Shown here in pieces: positions 30,960 to 41,416 of a DNA stretch of 64,000 bases (within the stretch, counting starts at the first letter, position 1; each line of letters begins with the position of its first letter). Where the stretch lies: NCBI GenBank assembly GCA_965240325.2, contig OZ251226.1, positions 62,001-126,000 on the forward strand. Reading direction: 5' to 3'. The stretch comes from Rebecca billardiae RCC1528. Its lineage: Eukaryota; Haptophyta. The notes under the pieces are model-generated. The model had not been told where the DNA came from. It saw nothing but the letters and a program-made list of their open reading frames with translations, and did not search any database. A program made the position numbers and the translations under genes.

Positions 30960-32825
30960 ATGCGCAGGCTCCTCGCGCTCGTGCTGCTGGGCGCGGTGGG
31001 CGTCGGCGGCGCGCTCGGCGCGACGCTCGACGCGATGCGCGTCTGCCCTGACGGCGACGCCACCTGTGTCGCCGGATCGCCCTGCGCGGCCGCCGAGGCG
31101 CGCGCGCGCGCCGCGCGCGCCGAGGCGGACGCTTGGAGGTCGAGCGCGCGCGAGCTCAACCTGACGGTGGCGCAGCTCGGGCTGCAGATGGAGGAGCTGC
31201 GCGAGGCGCACGAGGCCGCGCTGCGCGACGCCGCCGCCTCCGCCGAGCGCCTCGTCGCCGAGCAGAGCCACGCGGCTGCCGCCCTCGACGCGGCCCTCGC
31301 GGCCTCGCGCCGGGTGCGCGCGCTGTTGCGCGCTGTTGCGCGCTGTTGCGCGGCGCGCGGGCGGCGCGCGCGGCGCGTGCCCGGCGCCTCGCGCGCGCCT
31401 CGCCCACCCGCGTCCCCCGCCCCGCCCCCGTCCTCCCGCCCCTCTCCGCAGGAGGTCGCCTCCCTCGAGCAGCGGCTGCTCGCGTCTGAGGCCGAGATGG
31501 CGCGCGTGGGCTCGCAGCTCCAGGCGCGCGCGCACGCGTCGAGCGTGCGCGAGGCGCACCTGCGCGTGCTGCAGGAGCAGCTGGACTCGGCGGAGGCGGC
31601 GATCAACCAGACCCTCGCCGCGCACCTCGTGCACGCCCTCGAGTCCACCGTCGACGAGGCCGGCGCCCTCGTCGAGAGCGCGCACACCGCCGTCCGCACC
31701 CTCGGCAACGCCACCGGCCGGACGGCCGCGGCCGCGCGCTTCGCCGCGTGGTGGCTGCGGCCCGCGCGCGGCGGCGCGAAGGGCGGCGGCGCGGCGGAGG
31801 AGGCGGAGGGCGCGGGGCCGCTCGCGAGGCTCGGCGCCGCGCTCGGCGCCACGCTCCCCGCCGCCGTGCGCGCGCCCTGTGGCGCCGCGGCGGCCGCGGC
31901 CGCGGCCGCGGCGCGCGCGGCGCTCGGCGCGGCCGCGCGCGCCGCCGGCGCCGCGTGCGCCGCGCCGCCCGCCGCGGCGGCGTGGCAGAGCGCGGCGGCG
32001 GGCGTGGGCGCGGCGGGCGCGCGGCTGTCGGGCGCGACCGACCTCCTCCGCGCCCGCGCCGCGCCCGCCCTCTCCGCCCTCTCCGCCGCGTGGGTCTCCG
32101 TGACGGTCCGCGACGCGTCGGCCGCCACCGCCGCCGACTGGGCGGCGCTGGGCGGCGCGAGCGTGGCCGTGCTCAGCGCGACGATGGCGGCGGTGCGCGC
32201 GGGGCGCTCGGCGGCGCTGCGCGTGGCGCTGCGCGCGTGGCTCGCGCTGCTCGCGGCCGCGCACGCCGCCCTCGCCTCGGGCCTCGCCGCGCCCGGCGGC
32301 GCCGTCGACGGCACCGCCTGCGGCGCGGGCGCGCACCGAGCGCTGCGCGCGGGCGGCGCGGGCGCGGCGCGCGCGATGCCGCTGTGGGCGGCGCCGGCGC
32401 TGCTCGCTGCGGCGGTGGGGCTGCCCTCGCGCTCGCGGCGCTCGTCGCGGGCGGCGCGCTGCGCGGCGACCGCCGCGCTCGGCGCGCTCCTCGCGCACGC
32501 CGGCGCGCTGCGGGTGCGCGCCTCGCGCGCAGCGCAGCGCGCAGCGCAGCGCGCAGCGCGCAGCGCGCAACGGCCGCGGCGCGCGCCCCGGCCGGCCGCC
32601 CGTCGCAGCCAGCGGCAGCAGCCGCCGCGCCTGCGCTCAGCTCACTCCGGCCCCGCCCGCGCCGCGCGCGCCACGCCACCTCCCTGCGTGCGTGCCGCCG
32701 TCCGCGCGCGCGCGCGCCTGGCGCAGGCGCAGAGTCTGGAGCAGCCCGCGACCGAGGCGGACGCGGTGGCGTGCGCGCTCTCCGCCGGCACCGCCGCGTG
32801 GCTGCTCATCGCGGCGCGCGGCTGA
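30960..32825 (+). CDS. secretory coiled-coil/Ala-rich membrane protein of unknown function
   Basis: Predicted 504-residue protein from exons 30960-31313, 31452-32513 and 32727-32825. Both introns are GT-AG, phase 0 and multiples of three (138 and 213 bp), so the frame stays open through them; the second intron is the less certain. MRRLLALVLLGAVGVGGALG is a clear signal peptide. Residues 40-150 form a heptad-rich coiled coil (AEADAWRSSARELNLT, LGLQMEELREAHEAAL, EVASLEQRLLASEAEMARVG). A Glu/Ala-rich and then hydrophobic Ala-rich segment follows, with possible membrane helices (MPLWAAPALLAAAVGL and AGTAAWLLIAARG at the C-terminus). I recognise no family. It is divergent from the SQEF H2A.X gene with about 505 bp between starts. 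Confidence 0.65.
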   Translation: MRRLLALVLLGAVGVGGALGATLDAMRVCPDGDATCVAGSPCAAAEARARAARAEADAWRSSARELNLTVAQLGLQMEELREAHEAALRDAAASAERLVAEQSHAAAALDAALAASRRVRALLRAVARCCAARGRRARRVPGASRAPRPPASPAPPPSSRPSPQEVASLEQRLLASEAEMARVGSQLQARAHASSVREAHLRVLQEQLDSAEAAINQTLAAHLVHALESTVDEAGALVESAHTAVRTLGNATGRTAAAARFAAWWLRPARGGAKGGGAAEEAEGAGPLARLGAALGATLPAAVRAPCGAAAAAAAAAARAALGAAARAAGAACAAPPAAAAWQSAAAGVGAAGARLSGATDLLRARAAPALSALSAAWVSVTVRDASAATAADWAALGGASVAVLSATMAAVRAGRSAALRVALRAWLALLAAAHAALASGLAAPGGAVDGTACGAGAHRALRAGGAGAARAMPLWAAPALLAAAVGLPSRSRRSSRAARCAATAALGALLAHAGALRVRASRAAQRAAQRAARSAQRPRRAPRPAARRSQRQQPPRLRSAHSGPARAARATPPPCVRAAVRARARLAQAQSLEQPATEADAVACALSAGTAAWLLIAARG

Positions 32826-33047
32826 CCGTCGCGTGTCGTGACTCGCAGTCGTGAGCCCTCTCGCCAAGCCAGGCACCCGCTCGCCTCGTGTCGCTGTCGG
32901 GTACTCGAGTTCCTGTTGGCGCGGCAGGGGGGGGTATCTCCGTAGCTTCAAATACCCGTGTTATCAGCAAGATCCTGGCCCACTCAGACAGCTCAGTAGT
33001 CAGTGACTTACTGGCGCGGGCCCTCCTGAAAGCCAGCTAGGCGTCGA

Positions 33048-33098
33048 AGTGAAATTTTCCGGGAGATTTCAGATTCTGACTCCCCGGACTACAAATTT
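33048..33098. repeat. 51-bp direct repeat, copy 1
   Basis: Matches 35297-35347 at 50 of 51 positions in the same orientation. The core TTCCGGGAGATTTCAGATTC follows AGTGAAAT, so a near-palindromic GAAAT...ATTTC hairpin is built in. Confidence 0.92.
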
Positions 33099-33286
33099 AC
33101 CCCTCTTTAGGCTACGAATTCTGGATGTCTTGAGAATTCTCATCGCGTTCAAGATTGGCTGTGATATATTCAGATAATACAAAGAATGGCGAGATATGCT
33201 TTACGACCGGTGCGCACATGGTCCGCATACACGATTGCACCACTATAAAAGAATGAACTCTACTATGCAGCCCATCTGTCGTGAAT

Positions 33287-33394
33287 AAATGGTCCCTATG
33301 TCAAAGCGACGGTCGTAATCCGATCGAATACGTACACGGTAAATGGTGCCTATGTCAAGGTGACGGTCGTAATCCGATCGAATACGCAAACGGG
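33287..33394. repeat. 54-bp tandem repeat, two copies
   Basis: Units 33287-33340 and 33341-33394, each with GACGGTCGTAATCCGATCGA preceded by CCTATGTCAA. They lie between the TATA-like box and the orphan ATG at 33538 and may be promoter or 5' UTR. Confidence 0.9.
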
Positions 33395-33537
33395 TACGTC
33401 GATTACAAGATAGAGCCCGGACGACCGGACGTGGCCGACGACTCTTCCTTTCCAGCCTCGTCGCATCCAGCGCATCTGCCCAGCGAGCCCTCGCATGCGC
33501 ACACGCTGCGATATCACCAGCAGATAACGACGTTACC

Positions 33538-34674
33538 ATGCACGGCGATGTGATGATCGGCACGGAGCGCGCCGCTGGCAAGCACACGATCGTACGCGAT
33601 TACGCCAGCGCCGTCGCACCCAGTCCGTCTTCACCTGCACCTTCTATGTTCCGTGGTTCCGTCACATCGGTCGACGCAGCACGCAGCGCAGCTGACGTTG
33701 TCGCCCGGCCGCACCATTCGCTCGCACACATCCTCGGTGAGCATCTTCCTCGTGTACGCGCATCGCTCTCCAAGCTGCACCCGTGCCGCAGTGCGCCGCC
33801 GGACATGGCCCTACTTGCTGCTGCGTATGAATCCAAACGATGTGGGAAGCCTCGATCACATTTCTACCCGGCCGACGCTCATCGCAAGGCGTGTGATCAA
33901 CGCGTGCGGCAGCTCGAGACGCTCCTGAAACGCGATGCCCACGACGTACACGCAGCGATCTGGCTCGGGCACGCTCTGCCACCGCCGCCCTGCGCCGGTA
34001 CCTGCTGCAGCAGTGCGGCTCCAACTGGAGCGTTCCTCAATGATGTCTGCTCTGCCACCAACAACACGTCCACGAATTCTGACTCGCCGATGATGCCCGA
34101 CCTCTCACACGCAACGCCGCCGTCGATGCACGCTTGCACCATCTCGCAACTCCCAAACTTTTCCGCCGCCATCGGTACCACACCTGCGCGCGCTTACGAC
34201 ATGCTCGCGGCGCATGACCTTGTCCTAAGCACGGCAGATCTTCACGCTCTCGAGCTGCAGTGCAATGCCGTCAGCTCCCACCGACCGCTCTCTCAACTCG
34301 TTCCGGCGGCGGACTACCATTCCGTCAACACCCGATTGTGGCGGCTGGGCGTGCGCATCAACCTCATTTCGCCCGCCTTGCACGGCCGCATCTGGCCGCA
34401 GCAGCAGTCCGCCGTCGCCGCCTGTGCCCACGCTCCCACCACCACCGCCTCCAACCCGACTCCACTCAACCCGCTCGGCGCTGCGTCGTTCTCGGCAGCC
34501 CAGTCGAGCGCAGCGGTGGCAGGCGACGACGAAACCGACACGTTCAAGGCGCTCCTCGTCGCGCTCGAGCACTTCGAGAAGCCGATCGACGACGACCACG
34601 GCCGCGCGCGCAAGGATCTGTGTCCTCTCACTTCTGCACTGGCGCGCGCGCGCGCGCGCGGCGGCGATGACTGA
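33538..34674 (+). CDS. orphan protein, 378 residues
   Basis: Single-exon frame from ATG 33538 to a stop at 34672-34674. Its codon usage is less GC-extreme than neighbouring genes, which sets it apart in origin or age. I recognise no domain. Visible features are a Ser/Pro-rich N-terminus, a basic Cys-containing segment (ESKRCGKPRSHFYPADAHRK), a predicted helix (RVRQLETLLKRDAHDVHAA), a Thr/Ser/Pro-rich centre, LHALELQCNAVSSHRPLSQL, and a C-terminal acidic helix DETDTFKALLVALEHFEKP. There is no signal peptide or membrane segment. It lies between the two 51-bp direct repeats and could be cargo of a mobile element, or simply a lineage-specific gene. Confidence 0.5.
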   Translation: MHGDVMIGTERAAGKHTIVRDYASAVAPSPSSPAPSMFRGSVTSVDAARSAADVVARPHHSLAHILGEHLPRVRASLSKLHPCRSAPPDMALLAAAYESKRCGKPRSHFYPADAHRKACDQRVRQLETLLKRDAHDVHAAIWLGHALPPPPCAGTCCSSAAPTGAFLNDVCSATNNTSTNSDSPMMPDLSHATPPSMHACTISQLPNFSAAIGTTPARAYDMLAAHDLVLSTADLHALELQCNAVSSHRPLSQLVPAADYHSVNTRLWRLGVRINLISPALHGRIWPQQQSAVAACAHAPTTTASNPTPLNPLGAASFSAAQSSAAVAGDDETDTFKALLVALEHFEKPIDDDHGRARKDLCPLTSALARARARGGDD

Positions 34675-35543
34675 CCGTACTTCATTTACACTTCCTGTCG
34701 CGCGACAGTGTACCTCTGCATCATACGTACTGCCCGTACGGCTGCATCCGAGTACGTTTGTTCGTCCTGGATGTTCCATTTGCCAGCTACCTCTCTCCGA
34801 GGCCTCACGCGTTCGGCTGCCTACTGGGCCCTTGGCTGCCAGCTACGATCCGAATGGAGTCTCTCTTGCGCGCGCGCGCGGCGCGCGCGGCGCCGCCAAC
34901 TCTGGTGAGAGCCTCCGCCTGTATCCTGCCTTACTGCCGGCCTCTACCGGCCGTCAGTGGCTATGTTGCCAAGGGCCGCCGACGGTTGGCCCGACTAAAG
35001 TTCTCGTTAGACACTGTGGTCTAAGAGGGGATATATATATAAGACGGTAATCGACGATCGTCGATCGGCCGGCCGCGGTAACGACTAGTATACGCGGAGG
35101 AGTCGGGGCGGTAGGCGGGAGGAGCACCGACGAGTCGCGTCACCGTGACACTGACGTCACTGACGATGAGTGACATCAGCAGGCGGGCTCTGGCCTTCGG
35201 TTGACCCCTGCCAGAGACGGGCACTGTGATGAGCTCCTTCATGACGAAGTCATCACTGCTCGTGAATAAAACTGCACAGGAGGACGACCTCAATGGAGTG
35301 AAATCTTCCGGGAGATTTCAGATTCTGACTCCCCGGACTACAAATTTGCCGGACGCAGGCCCGGTCTGGTGAGCAGCGGAAAGCGAAAGGGCCGGGCAAA
35401 GTGCTCACGATCTGTTCGTCGGGGCGCGGACCAGCGCAGGGCGGCGCGGGAGTGAATCGGTCGACTGCCGCCGCCGAGCCGCCATCCGCCGTACGCTCGG
35501 CGCAGGACTGCTTGCACGCACTCCGCGGCGCACGCGCGCGCGC
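34675..35543. other. intergenic region with the second 51-bp repeat
   Basis: Lower-GC spacer containing the repeat copy at 35297. The last 200 bp are the probable promoter of the Ser-Pro-rich protein. No gene recognised. Confidence 0.5.
35297..35347. repeat. 51-bp direct repeat, copy 2
   Basis: Same orientation as 33048-33098 with one substitution. It lies 196 bp upstream of the ATG of the Ser-Pro-rich membrane protein. Confidence 0.92.
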
Positions 35544-36722
35544 ATGCCTCTCCGGCACGCGATGAGACAACCCTTCGCCGTCGCCATCCTCCTCCTTGCG
35601 TCCGCTCTTTCCGCCTGGGCGGCTGACGATCCAACGCCGCCGCCCAGCCCTCCACCCAGCCTACCGCCCAGCCCGCCGTCAAGCCCGCCGTCTCCACCGC
35701 CGAGTCCGCCACCGCCGAGCCCTCCCCCGCCGCCTCCACCGTCACCGCCGCCTTCTCCCCCTCCAAGCCCGCCTCCGCCGAGCCCGCCGCCGCCGCCGCC
35801 GCCGTCGCCGCCGCCGTCGCCACCGCCGCCGCCGCCGCCGCCGTCGCCGCCGCCGTCGCCACCGCCGCCCTTTGTGGCGCTGGCTCCGTCCTCACCGCCG
35901 CCCTCGCCGCTGCCACCGCCCAGCCCGCCGCCCAGCCCGATGCCGCCGCCTTTGCCGCCGCCATCGCCGCCGCCGCCCCCGCCGCCTTCGCCGCCGCCGT
36001 CGCCGCCGCCGCCGTCGCCGCCGCCCAGCCCGCCGCCGCCGCCGCCGCCGCCGTCGCCGCCGCCCAGCCCGCCGCCCAGCTCGCCGCCCACGCCGCCGGC
36101 CCCCTTTGTGGCGCTGGCTCCGCCCTCACCGCCGCCCTCGCCGCCGCCGGCGCCCAGCCCGCCGCCCAGCCCGATGCCGCCGCCTTCGCCGCCACCATCG
36201 CCGCCGCCGCCCCCGCCGCCTTTGCCGCCGCCATCGCCGCCGCCGCCAGCGCCGCCGCCCAGCCCGCCGCCGCCGCCGCCGCCGCCGTCGCCGCCGCCCA
36301 GCCCGCCGCCGCCGCCGCCGCCCGCACTGCCGCCCTTGCCGCTGCCGCCCCCGTCGCCACCCGCGCCGAATGTCGACAGCCCGCCCTCGCCGCCGCCATC
36401 ACCACCGCCGAGCCCCTCGCCGCCGCCATCACCACCGCCGAGCCCGCCGCCGCCATTCCCGCCCTCGCCGCCGCCCTCGCCGCCACCCTCGCCGCCGCCG
36501 CCGCCCGCGGCGCCCTCGCCGCCGCCATCGCCGCCGCCGCCCATGCCGCCGCCCAGCCCGCCGCCCTCGCCGCCACCACCCTCGCTGCCGCCCTCGCCGC
36601 CGCCGCCGCCCTCGCCGCCGCCGCCCGCGCCGCCGCCCAGCCCGCCGCCGCCGCCGCCCTCGCCGCCGCCCTCGCCGCCGCCAACGCCGCCGCCAGCGCC
36701 GCCGCCGAGCCCGCCGCCGAGC

Positions 36723-36757
<35 letters not shown>

Positions 36758-37298
36758 CGCGCCGCCGTCCGCGCCGCCGCCGCCCTCGCCGCCCGCGCCG
36801 CCGCCCGCGCCCCCCGCGCCGCCGCCCTCGCCGCCGCCGCCCACGCCGCCGCCCAGCCCGCCGCCCACGCCGCCGCCCTCGCCGCCGCCCTCGCCGCCGC
36901 CCAGCCCGCCGCCCTCGCCGCCGCCGCTGCTCGCTGCGATCGTGCGCGCCGCCGCCACGCTCGAGGGCGAGCCGTCCGCCTGGGAGGAGGGCACGCCCTC
37001 CGGCGACGCGCTGCGCGCCAACTTCTCCGCCGCGGTGGGCGGCGCGCTCGGCCTCGCGCCCGACGCCGTCAGCGTGAGCTCCGTCGAGTCCGGATCCGCC
37101 GTCGTCACGTTCCGGACGGCGGAGGTGGGCGTGCGCGACGTGAACGCCTCCGCCGTCGCCGCGTTCGTGAGCAACAACGCGACCGAGCTCGCCGCCGCGA
37201 TCAGCGCGTCCACCGGGCTCGGCGTGAACGCGTCCTCCATCGCTCTGCTCAGCGTCACGCTCATCGGGTACGCACCCTCGCCGCCGCCGCCGCCGCAG

Positions 37299-37340
<42 letters not shown>

Positions 37341-37362
37341 GGTGGCGGCGGCGGCGGCGATG

Positions 37363-37394
<32 letters not shown>

Positions 37395-38378
37395 AACAGC
37401 ACCTCCGCCCGCCGCCCCTCCTCCGACGAGGATCTGGCGGAGGGTGAGACGATTGGCATCGTGCTCGTGCTGCTGTGCCTACTGTGCGCGTGCTGCGCCG
37501 CCTTCTTCGCCTACTACAGGCGCAAGAAGGCGCAGGGGGGCGGCGGCGGCGGCGGCGGCGGTGGCGCCGGCCAGTTCGATTCGCCGATGCCGGGCCAGCC
37601 GGCGGGCGGTGCGCGGTACACGCCCGGCTCGGGCGGCGCGCGCTCTGAGAACGTGGTCCCTGGCGAGGATGCGGGCAGCTGGGCGCAGGCGCAGCAGCAC
37701 CAGCCGCCGCCCGCGCCGCCTGCGCGGCAGACGACGCCGCCGCCGCAGCCGGCGGCAGCGGGCGCCGACGCGCAGCGCAGCATGCAGTGGCAGCAGCAGC
37801 AGCAGCAGCAGCAGTGGCAGCAGCAGCAGCAGCAGCAGCAGCAGTGGCAGCTGCAGCAGCAGCAGCAGCAGCAGCAGCAGCGGGCGGCCGAGCCCGCGCC
37901 GTTCGTCGCGCAGTTCCCAGACGAGCCGCCGCAGCCGCAGCCGCAGCCGCAGCTGCAGCAGCAGCGCGCTCCGCAGCCCGCAGGCGCCGCGCCGCCGTCC
38001 TACTCCGAGCCCTACCCAGCGGCGGAGGCGCAGCCCACGCCCGCGCCGCCCGCGCCCGCGCTCGACGACCCGTTTGCACAGGCGCGCCCGGCGCCCGCGC
38101 AGCAGCAGCCGGCCGCGCCCGAGCCGGCGTTCGACCCGTTCGGCGCGAACGCCGGCGCAGCCGCCGAGCCGGGCGCGGCGGGCGCGGCGGCCGTCGACGA
38201 GAATCCGTTTGCGAGGCCGGCGCCGGCGGAGGGCGCGGGCGCGCCGCCGCAGCCCACCGCCGCTGCGGAGTGGGACCCATTCGGTGGCGGCGGCGCGCAG
38301 CCAGCAGACGGGCAGCAGGCCGGCGCCGACGCCAGCCGCGCGAGCAGCGGGTACGAGCCAAGCTACGGCCACCTCTGA
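35544..38378 (+). CDS. Ser-Pro-Pro-Pro-rich (pherophorin/extensin-like) single-pass membrane protein with DPF/NPF tail
   Basis: Single-exon gene, 944 residues (ATG 35544; a second ATG at 35562 starts directly at the signal peptide). A signal peptide (FAVAILLLASALSAWA) is followed by about 430 residues of SPPPSPPP and PPPPP repeats, the kind that are O-glycosylated on hydroxyproline in algal walls. Next is a folded extracellular domain of about 120 residues (LLAAIVRAAATLEGEPSAWE, DAVSVSSVESGSAVVTFRT, VNASSIALLSVTLIGY) without a name I can give. Then come Gly and Asp runs and one membrane helix, about residues 636-658 (IGIVLVLLCLLCACCAAFFAYY), with a RRKK stop-transfer. The cytosolic tail is Gln/Pro-rich with DPF motifs at 842, 864 and 911 and NPF at 887, typical of clathrin-adaptor and EH-domain ligands. 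It probably links wall or matrix to endocytosis. The reverse strand is a Gly-rich shadow. Confidence 0.82.
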
Positions 38379-38920
38379 GCCACCTCTGAGCCCTCCACCT
38401 CTGAGCCCTCCTGACAGCCGTGGGTCTGAGCTGGCAGCGGGGCGGCGGCGCGGATCCCGTCGTGTGGACGGCGCCTCGACAGTCGCGCCCAGCGCTCGGC
38501 GGACGGTGCGCCCAGTCCTGTCTCCTGAGTCCGGCAGTCGGCATCGTCGTCCGGATGTGTTGTGACTGGGCAGGTCACGCCCCCGGGGCGCTCACGGCCG
38601 CTCACGCGGCACCGTCGACACTAGCGGGCGCGTCGCCGTCGGGCCGTCGGCCGGCGCGGCCCGTGCGGCGTACCGGAGTGGCACTGGCAGCCCCGCGGGC
38701 GCGGCGCGCATGATCAGATTGATGACGATGTGCGACGAGCCCGACTGGCGACTGCCCGTGTAACGCGCGGCGCGGTGCGCGCTGCATATGCCCATCGTCT
38801 GCTGGCTCGGATATCAGAACTACGTAGTCTACGGTGCTGAGTGTCGATCGAGTGAGTCGTCGTCACAGTAGTGGTGATGACTGCGGCGGGCCCTCACAGC
38901 AGTCGGATATATATATATAT
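38379..38920. other. intergenic region, no gene recognised
   Basis: 3' flank of the Ser-Pro-rich protein, starting with three copies of a CACCTCTGAGCC motif, and ending at a TA run that abuts the transposon-like element. Confidence 0.5.
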
Positions 38921-40918
38921 GTGTAAACTTTTCTGAGGATAGCGCACCAGCTAAATCCCTTGACGGTTGACCGTCATCCGGGCCGAAGTGGCGCAAAATG
39001 GCGGATGCCCCCTTTGGACGCCCTTCCGCGCCTTCGAGCGGCTCGTGCGCGTCAGGAAGTGCGCCGAAGCGTATCCGGAGCATGCTCCATCGACGCGTCG
39101 CACTGCTGGGCCCTTGCATGCGAGCCCATGCCGACGTCTGAGTGCGCCTCGCTGCGCACGGTACAGCTTGACGGTACACGGCACGATTGGGGCCGCGAGC
39201 AGCCTCGTGCGCGCGACCGAGCCAGAGGTGGTCGTCAAGAGTAGCACGAGCGGCGGCACACGAGCGGGGCTGGTCGTTGCCGAATATCTGACGCACCAAT
39301 CGACCTCGCGCAGACCCATCTGCTCGTTTGTGCAAGTGTTGGAAAGGATGAGCAGCTGCCTGCAAACGCCGAGCGCACAGATGAGGCGTGGGCGAGCGAA
39401 GGGGCGGCGAGGGCCGGCGCGTGCGCGCGCGTAAATTCGAGCCTCCCCATACGCATCGAAACACACCGCGCTCGCTCGTCGAGCTGCGCATGGGCATCGG
39501 TGCGCGCGCGCCAACGCGGCGCGCCGTGCTCGAGCCCGGCGGATGCACACCTGCTTGCGCGCGCACGCGCGCGTGATGGACCGAGGAGGTCGCGCGAGCA
39601 TGCGCGATGTGTCTGGATGGAGCGTGTAGGAGGCGTAGGCTGCGCTCCGCACGCGCTCCGCCACCGTGCACCGCGCTGCCCCTCGCCCACGCGGTCGCCG
39701 CCGAGCCTAGATTCAAACGCGTGCGAGCGCTCGAGCGCACCTCCGAGCAGCAGTCGCAGCTATCGTGTCGAAGGCGTGGCGAGAGGCAGATGTGCATGCC
39801 AAGTCGCGCAATGGGGGTGCCCATCACGCGCACACACTCGCGCACGCTCGCCGCACCACCTCGTCGCGCCCACGCGCAGCGCGCGGGGCGCGCTTCGCGC
39901 CCGGAGCAGCTGCCGAGCGGCTCCCGCGCGCAGTGCGCGCGTCGAGTAGGGCTCAGCCAATGGTCCGAGGGCGAGCCCCCGAGCGTCGTGCGTGACGCAC
40001 ATGGACCTAGTACAACGCCGCGTACCACTCGCTGCCACCATAGGGCCCGTACCAGCGAGCTGTGGCCGCCGCAGACACCCAAAAGCTGCTCAACGGTCAG
40101 CGCGCGACAGCCGACGAGCGCCCGACGCGCGCGTCCACCACCGTGATGAGCACGGACGAGCGCGCGCGCCCGTGTCGTAGCTTAGGTGGGGTCCCCCGAT
40201 CGCACGCACCACCGCGCTGCCACGCCTTCGACCATCTTGTGTCACCATGTGGCCGCTCGCCGCTCGCGCCGAGCGGCTGGCGGCGCAGCTGCACGACCGG
40301 CAAACAGTCAGCGCGCGGCAAGGGTGGAGTCCGGCGAGGGTCGGCCGGACTGTCCGGCGCCACCAAGGTGGACCACGTGGTGGTCACCGGCGCGCTCGAC
40401 ACCACGCTCGAGGCCATGGAGGCCGCCCACGAGCAGAAATGCTCACTGCATCTGCCTGTGCAGTGCCTTTGCAGTGCTCCTTTGCGCGCGCACGCAGCGG
40501 CGAAGAGCGAAAGAGTTTAGCCCGACATCGTCCGGGGCTCAAGGGTACCATCATCAAAGAATGGAATGCGCGCAAAGGTCGGGCTAAACAAATTTCGTGT
40601 CGCCCGTGCCGCGCGCGCGCAAGCACGGCCCATGCGGCTCCTTGCACATCTGCTGCAGATCGGCTCGTGCGCGACGAGCGCACCGAGGAGGAAGGTGCGC
40701 GCTCGCGAGCTGGCGCACCTGGGAGTCCTCGCGGCCTCCGAGCAGAAAGAGCGCGTCGAGCGCCGCGCCGCAGGTCGCACGGTCGCGATCTCGCGAGAGC
40801 GGTCGTGCGAGGATGGGCCGCGCCATGGCGCGTTTCAGCCTCCGAACGCGGCCTCCGTGAAATCCGGATGACGGTCAAGGGATTTTGCTGGTGCGCTATC
40901 CTCAGAAAAGTTTACACA
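38921..40918. mobile_element. about 2.0-kb DNA-transposon-like element with terminal inverted repeats
   Basis: The left end (38921-38982) and the right end (40863-40918, reverse complement) share GTGTAAACTTTTCTGAGGAT, then AGCGCACCAGC, AAATCCCTTGAC and CGTCATCCGG. There is one substitution, and a 7-nt insertion in the left copy. The termini sit in TA-rich sequence (TATATATATAT on the left, ACACATATATTTA on the right), consistent with insertion at TA. The interior is GC-rich with open frames on both strands, but I find no transposase motif, so a non-autonomous copy is likely. Confidence 0.78.
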
Positions 40919-40925
40919 CACACAT

Positions 40926-40976
40926 ATATTTAACGACGTGGTATGCAACGGGCAAGCGTCAGGCTCAGAGTGCAGC
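40926..40976. repeat. dispersed repeat, copy A (inverted relative to 53896-53945)
   Basis: TATATTTAACGACGTGG, a variable spacer, then CAAGCGTCAGGCTCAGAGTG. The reverse complement is found downstream of the ankyrin-MYND gene. It starts immediately after the right end of the transposon-like element. Confidence 0.8.
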
Positions 40977-41141
40977 AGACACATATAGAATGCGTCCGCG
41001 CCTTCCGACCAGGTCAGGCAGTGCGCCACCCGCAGCCCTGCCCCCCTACGGGAGCGGGGGCGGGATGGAGCACCGCCTCGGCCTGGGGCACGCGGCGGCG
41101 ACGGCAGATGCCGCCGCGGCCGAGCGCCTTCCGGTGAAGCA

Positions 41142-41416
41142 CTTGGATGAGGCTGAGGTCGTAGTCGATGTCGCCGCCTGCCGACCTAGCGGCGTGCAGC
41201 TGCGGGAAGCGACAGCCGCGGCTGTCGCCCCCGGGCGCCCGCGTGGGCGCCTGGATGAAGATGAGGTCGTAGTACACGTCGCCGCGTACCGGCCTAGCGG
41301 CGCGCAGCTGCAGAAGAGGGGCTTGGAGAGTGAGCGCGCCGCCCAGCGCGCTCAGGTCGATGAAGCGGATGAGGGTGTAGTCGACGTCGCAGCCCGGCCC
41401 GCCGGCGGGCTGCTGC
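41142..41416. repeat. three degenerate tandem units of about 108 bp
   Basis: Units begin at 41142, 41250 and 41356. Each has a TGGATGA(A/G)...GATGAGG or GAGGTCGTAGT core followed by (C/A)GTCGCCGC and a GCAGCTG or GCTGCTG end. Read on the minus strand they give D(V/I)(D/Y)Y(T/D)LI-type repeats, on the plus strand LDE-EVVVxVAA repeats. Neither frame has a convincing start or a known domain, so no gene is called. Confidence 0.6.

Larger units (their letters stand above)
32826..33537. other. AT-richer intergenic region, upstream of the orphan gene
   Basis: Unusually low GC for this window (33040-33290). It holds the first 51-bp repeat copy, a TATAAAA box at 33244-33250 and the 54-bp tandem repeat. 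No gene apart from possible 5' UTR. Confidence 0.5.

Noticed and set aside
35405-37459. Long minus-strand Gly-rich frame opposite the Ser-Pro-rich protein
   Set aside because: It is the complement of (CCG)n-rich coding sequence. The plus strand has a signal peptide, a membrane helix and a coherent architecture.
38829-40082. 417-codon minus-strand frame inside the 2-kb transposon as a transposase
   Set aside because: No DDE, HTH or other transposase motif could be seen, and the composition is typical of shadow frames.
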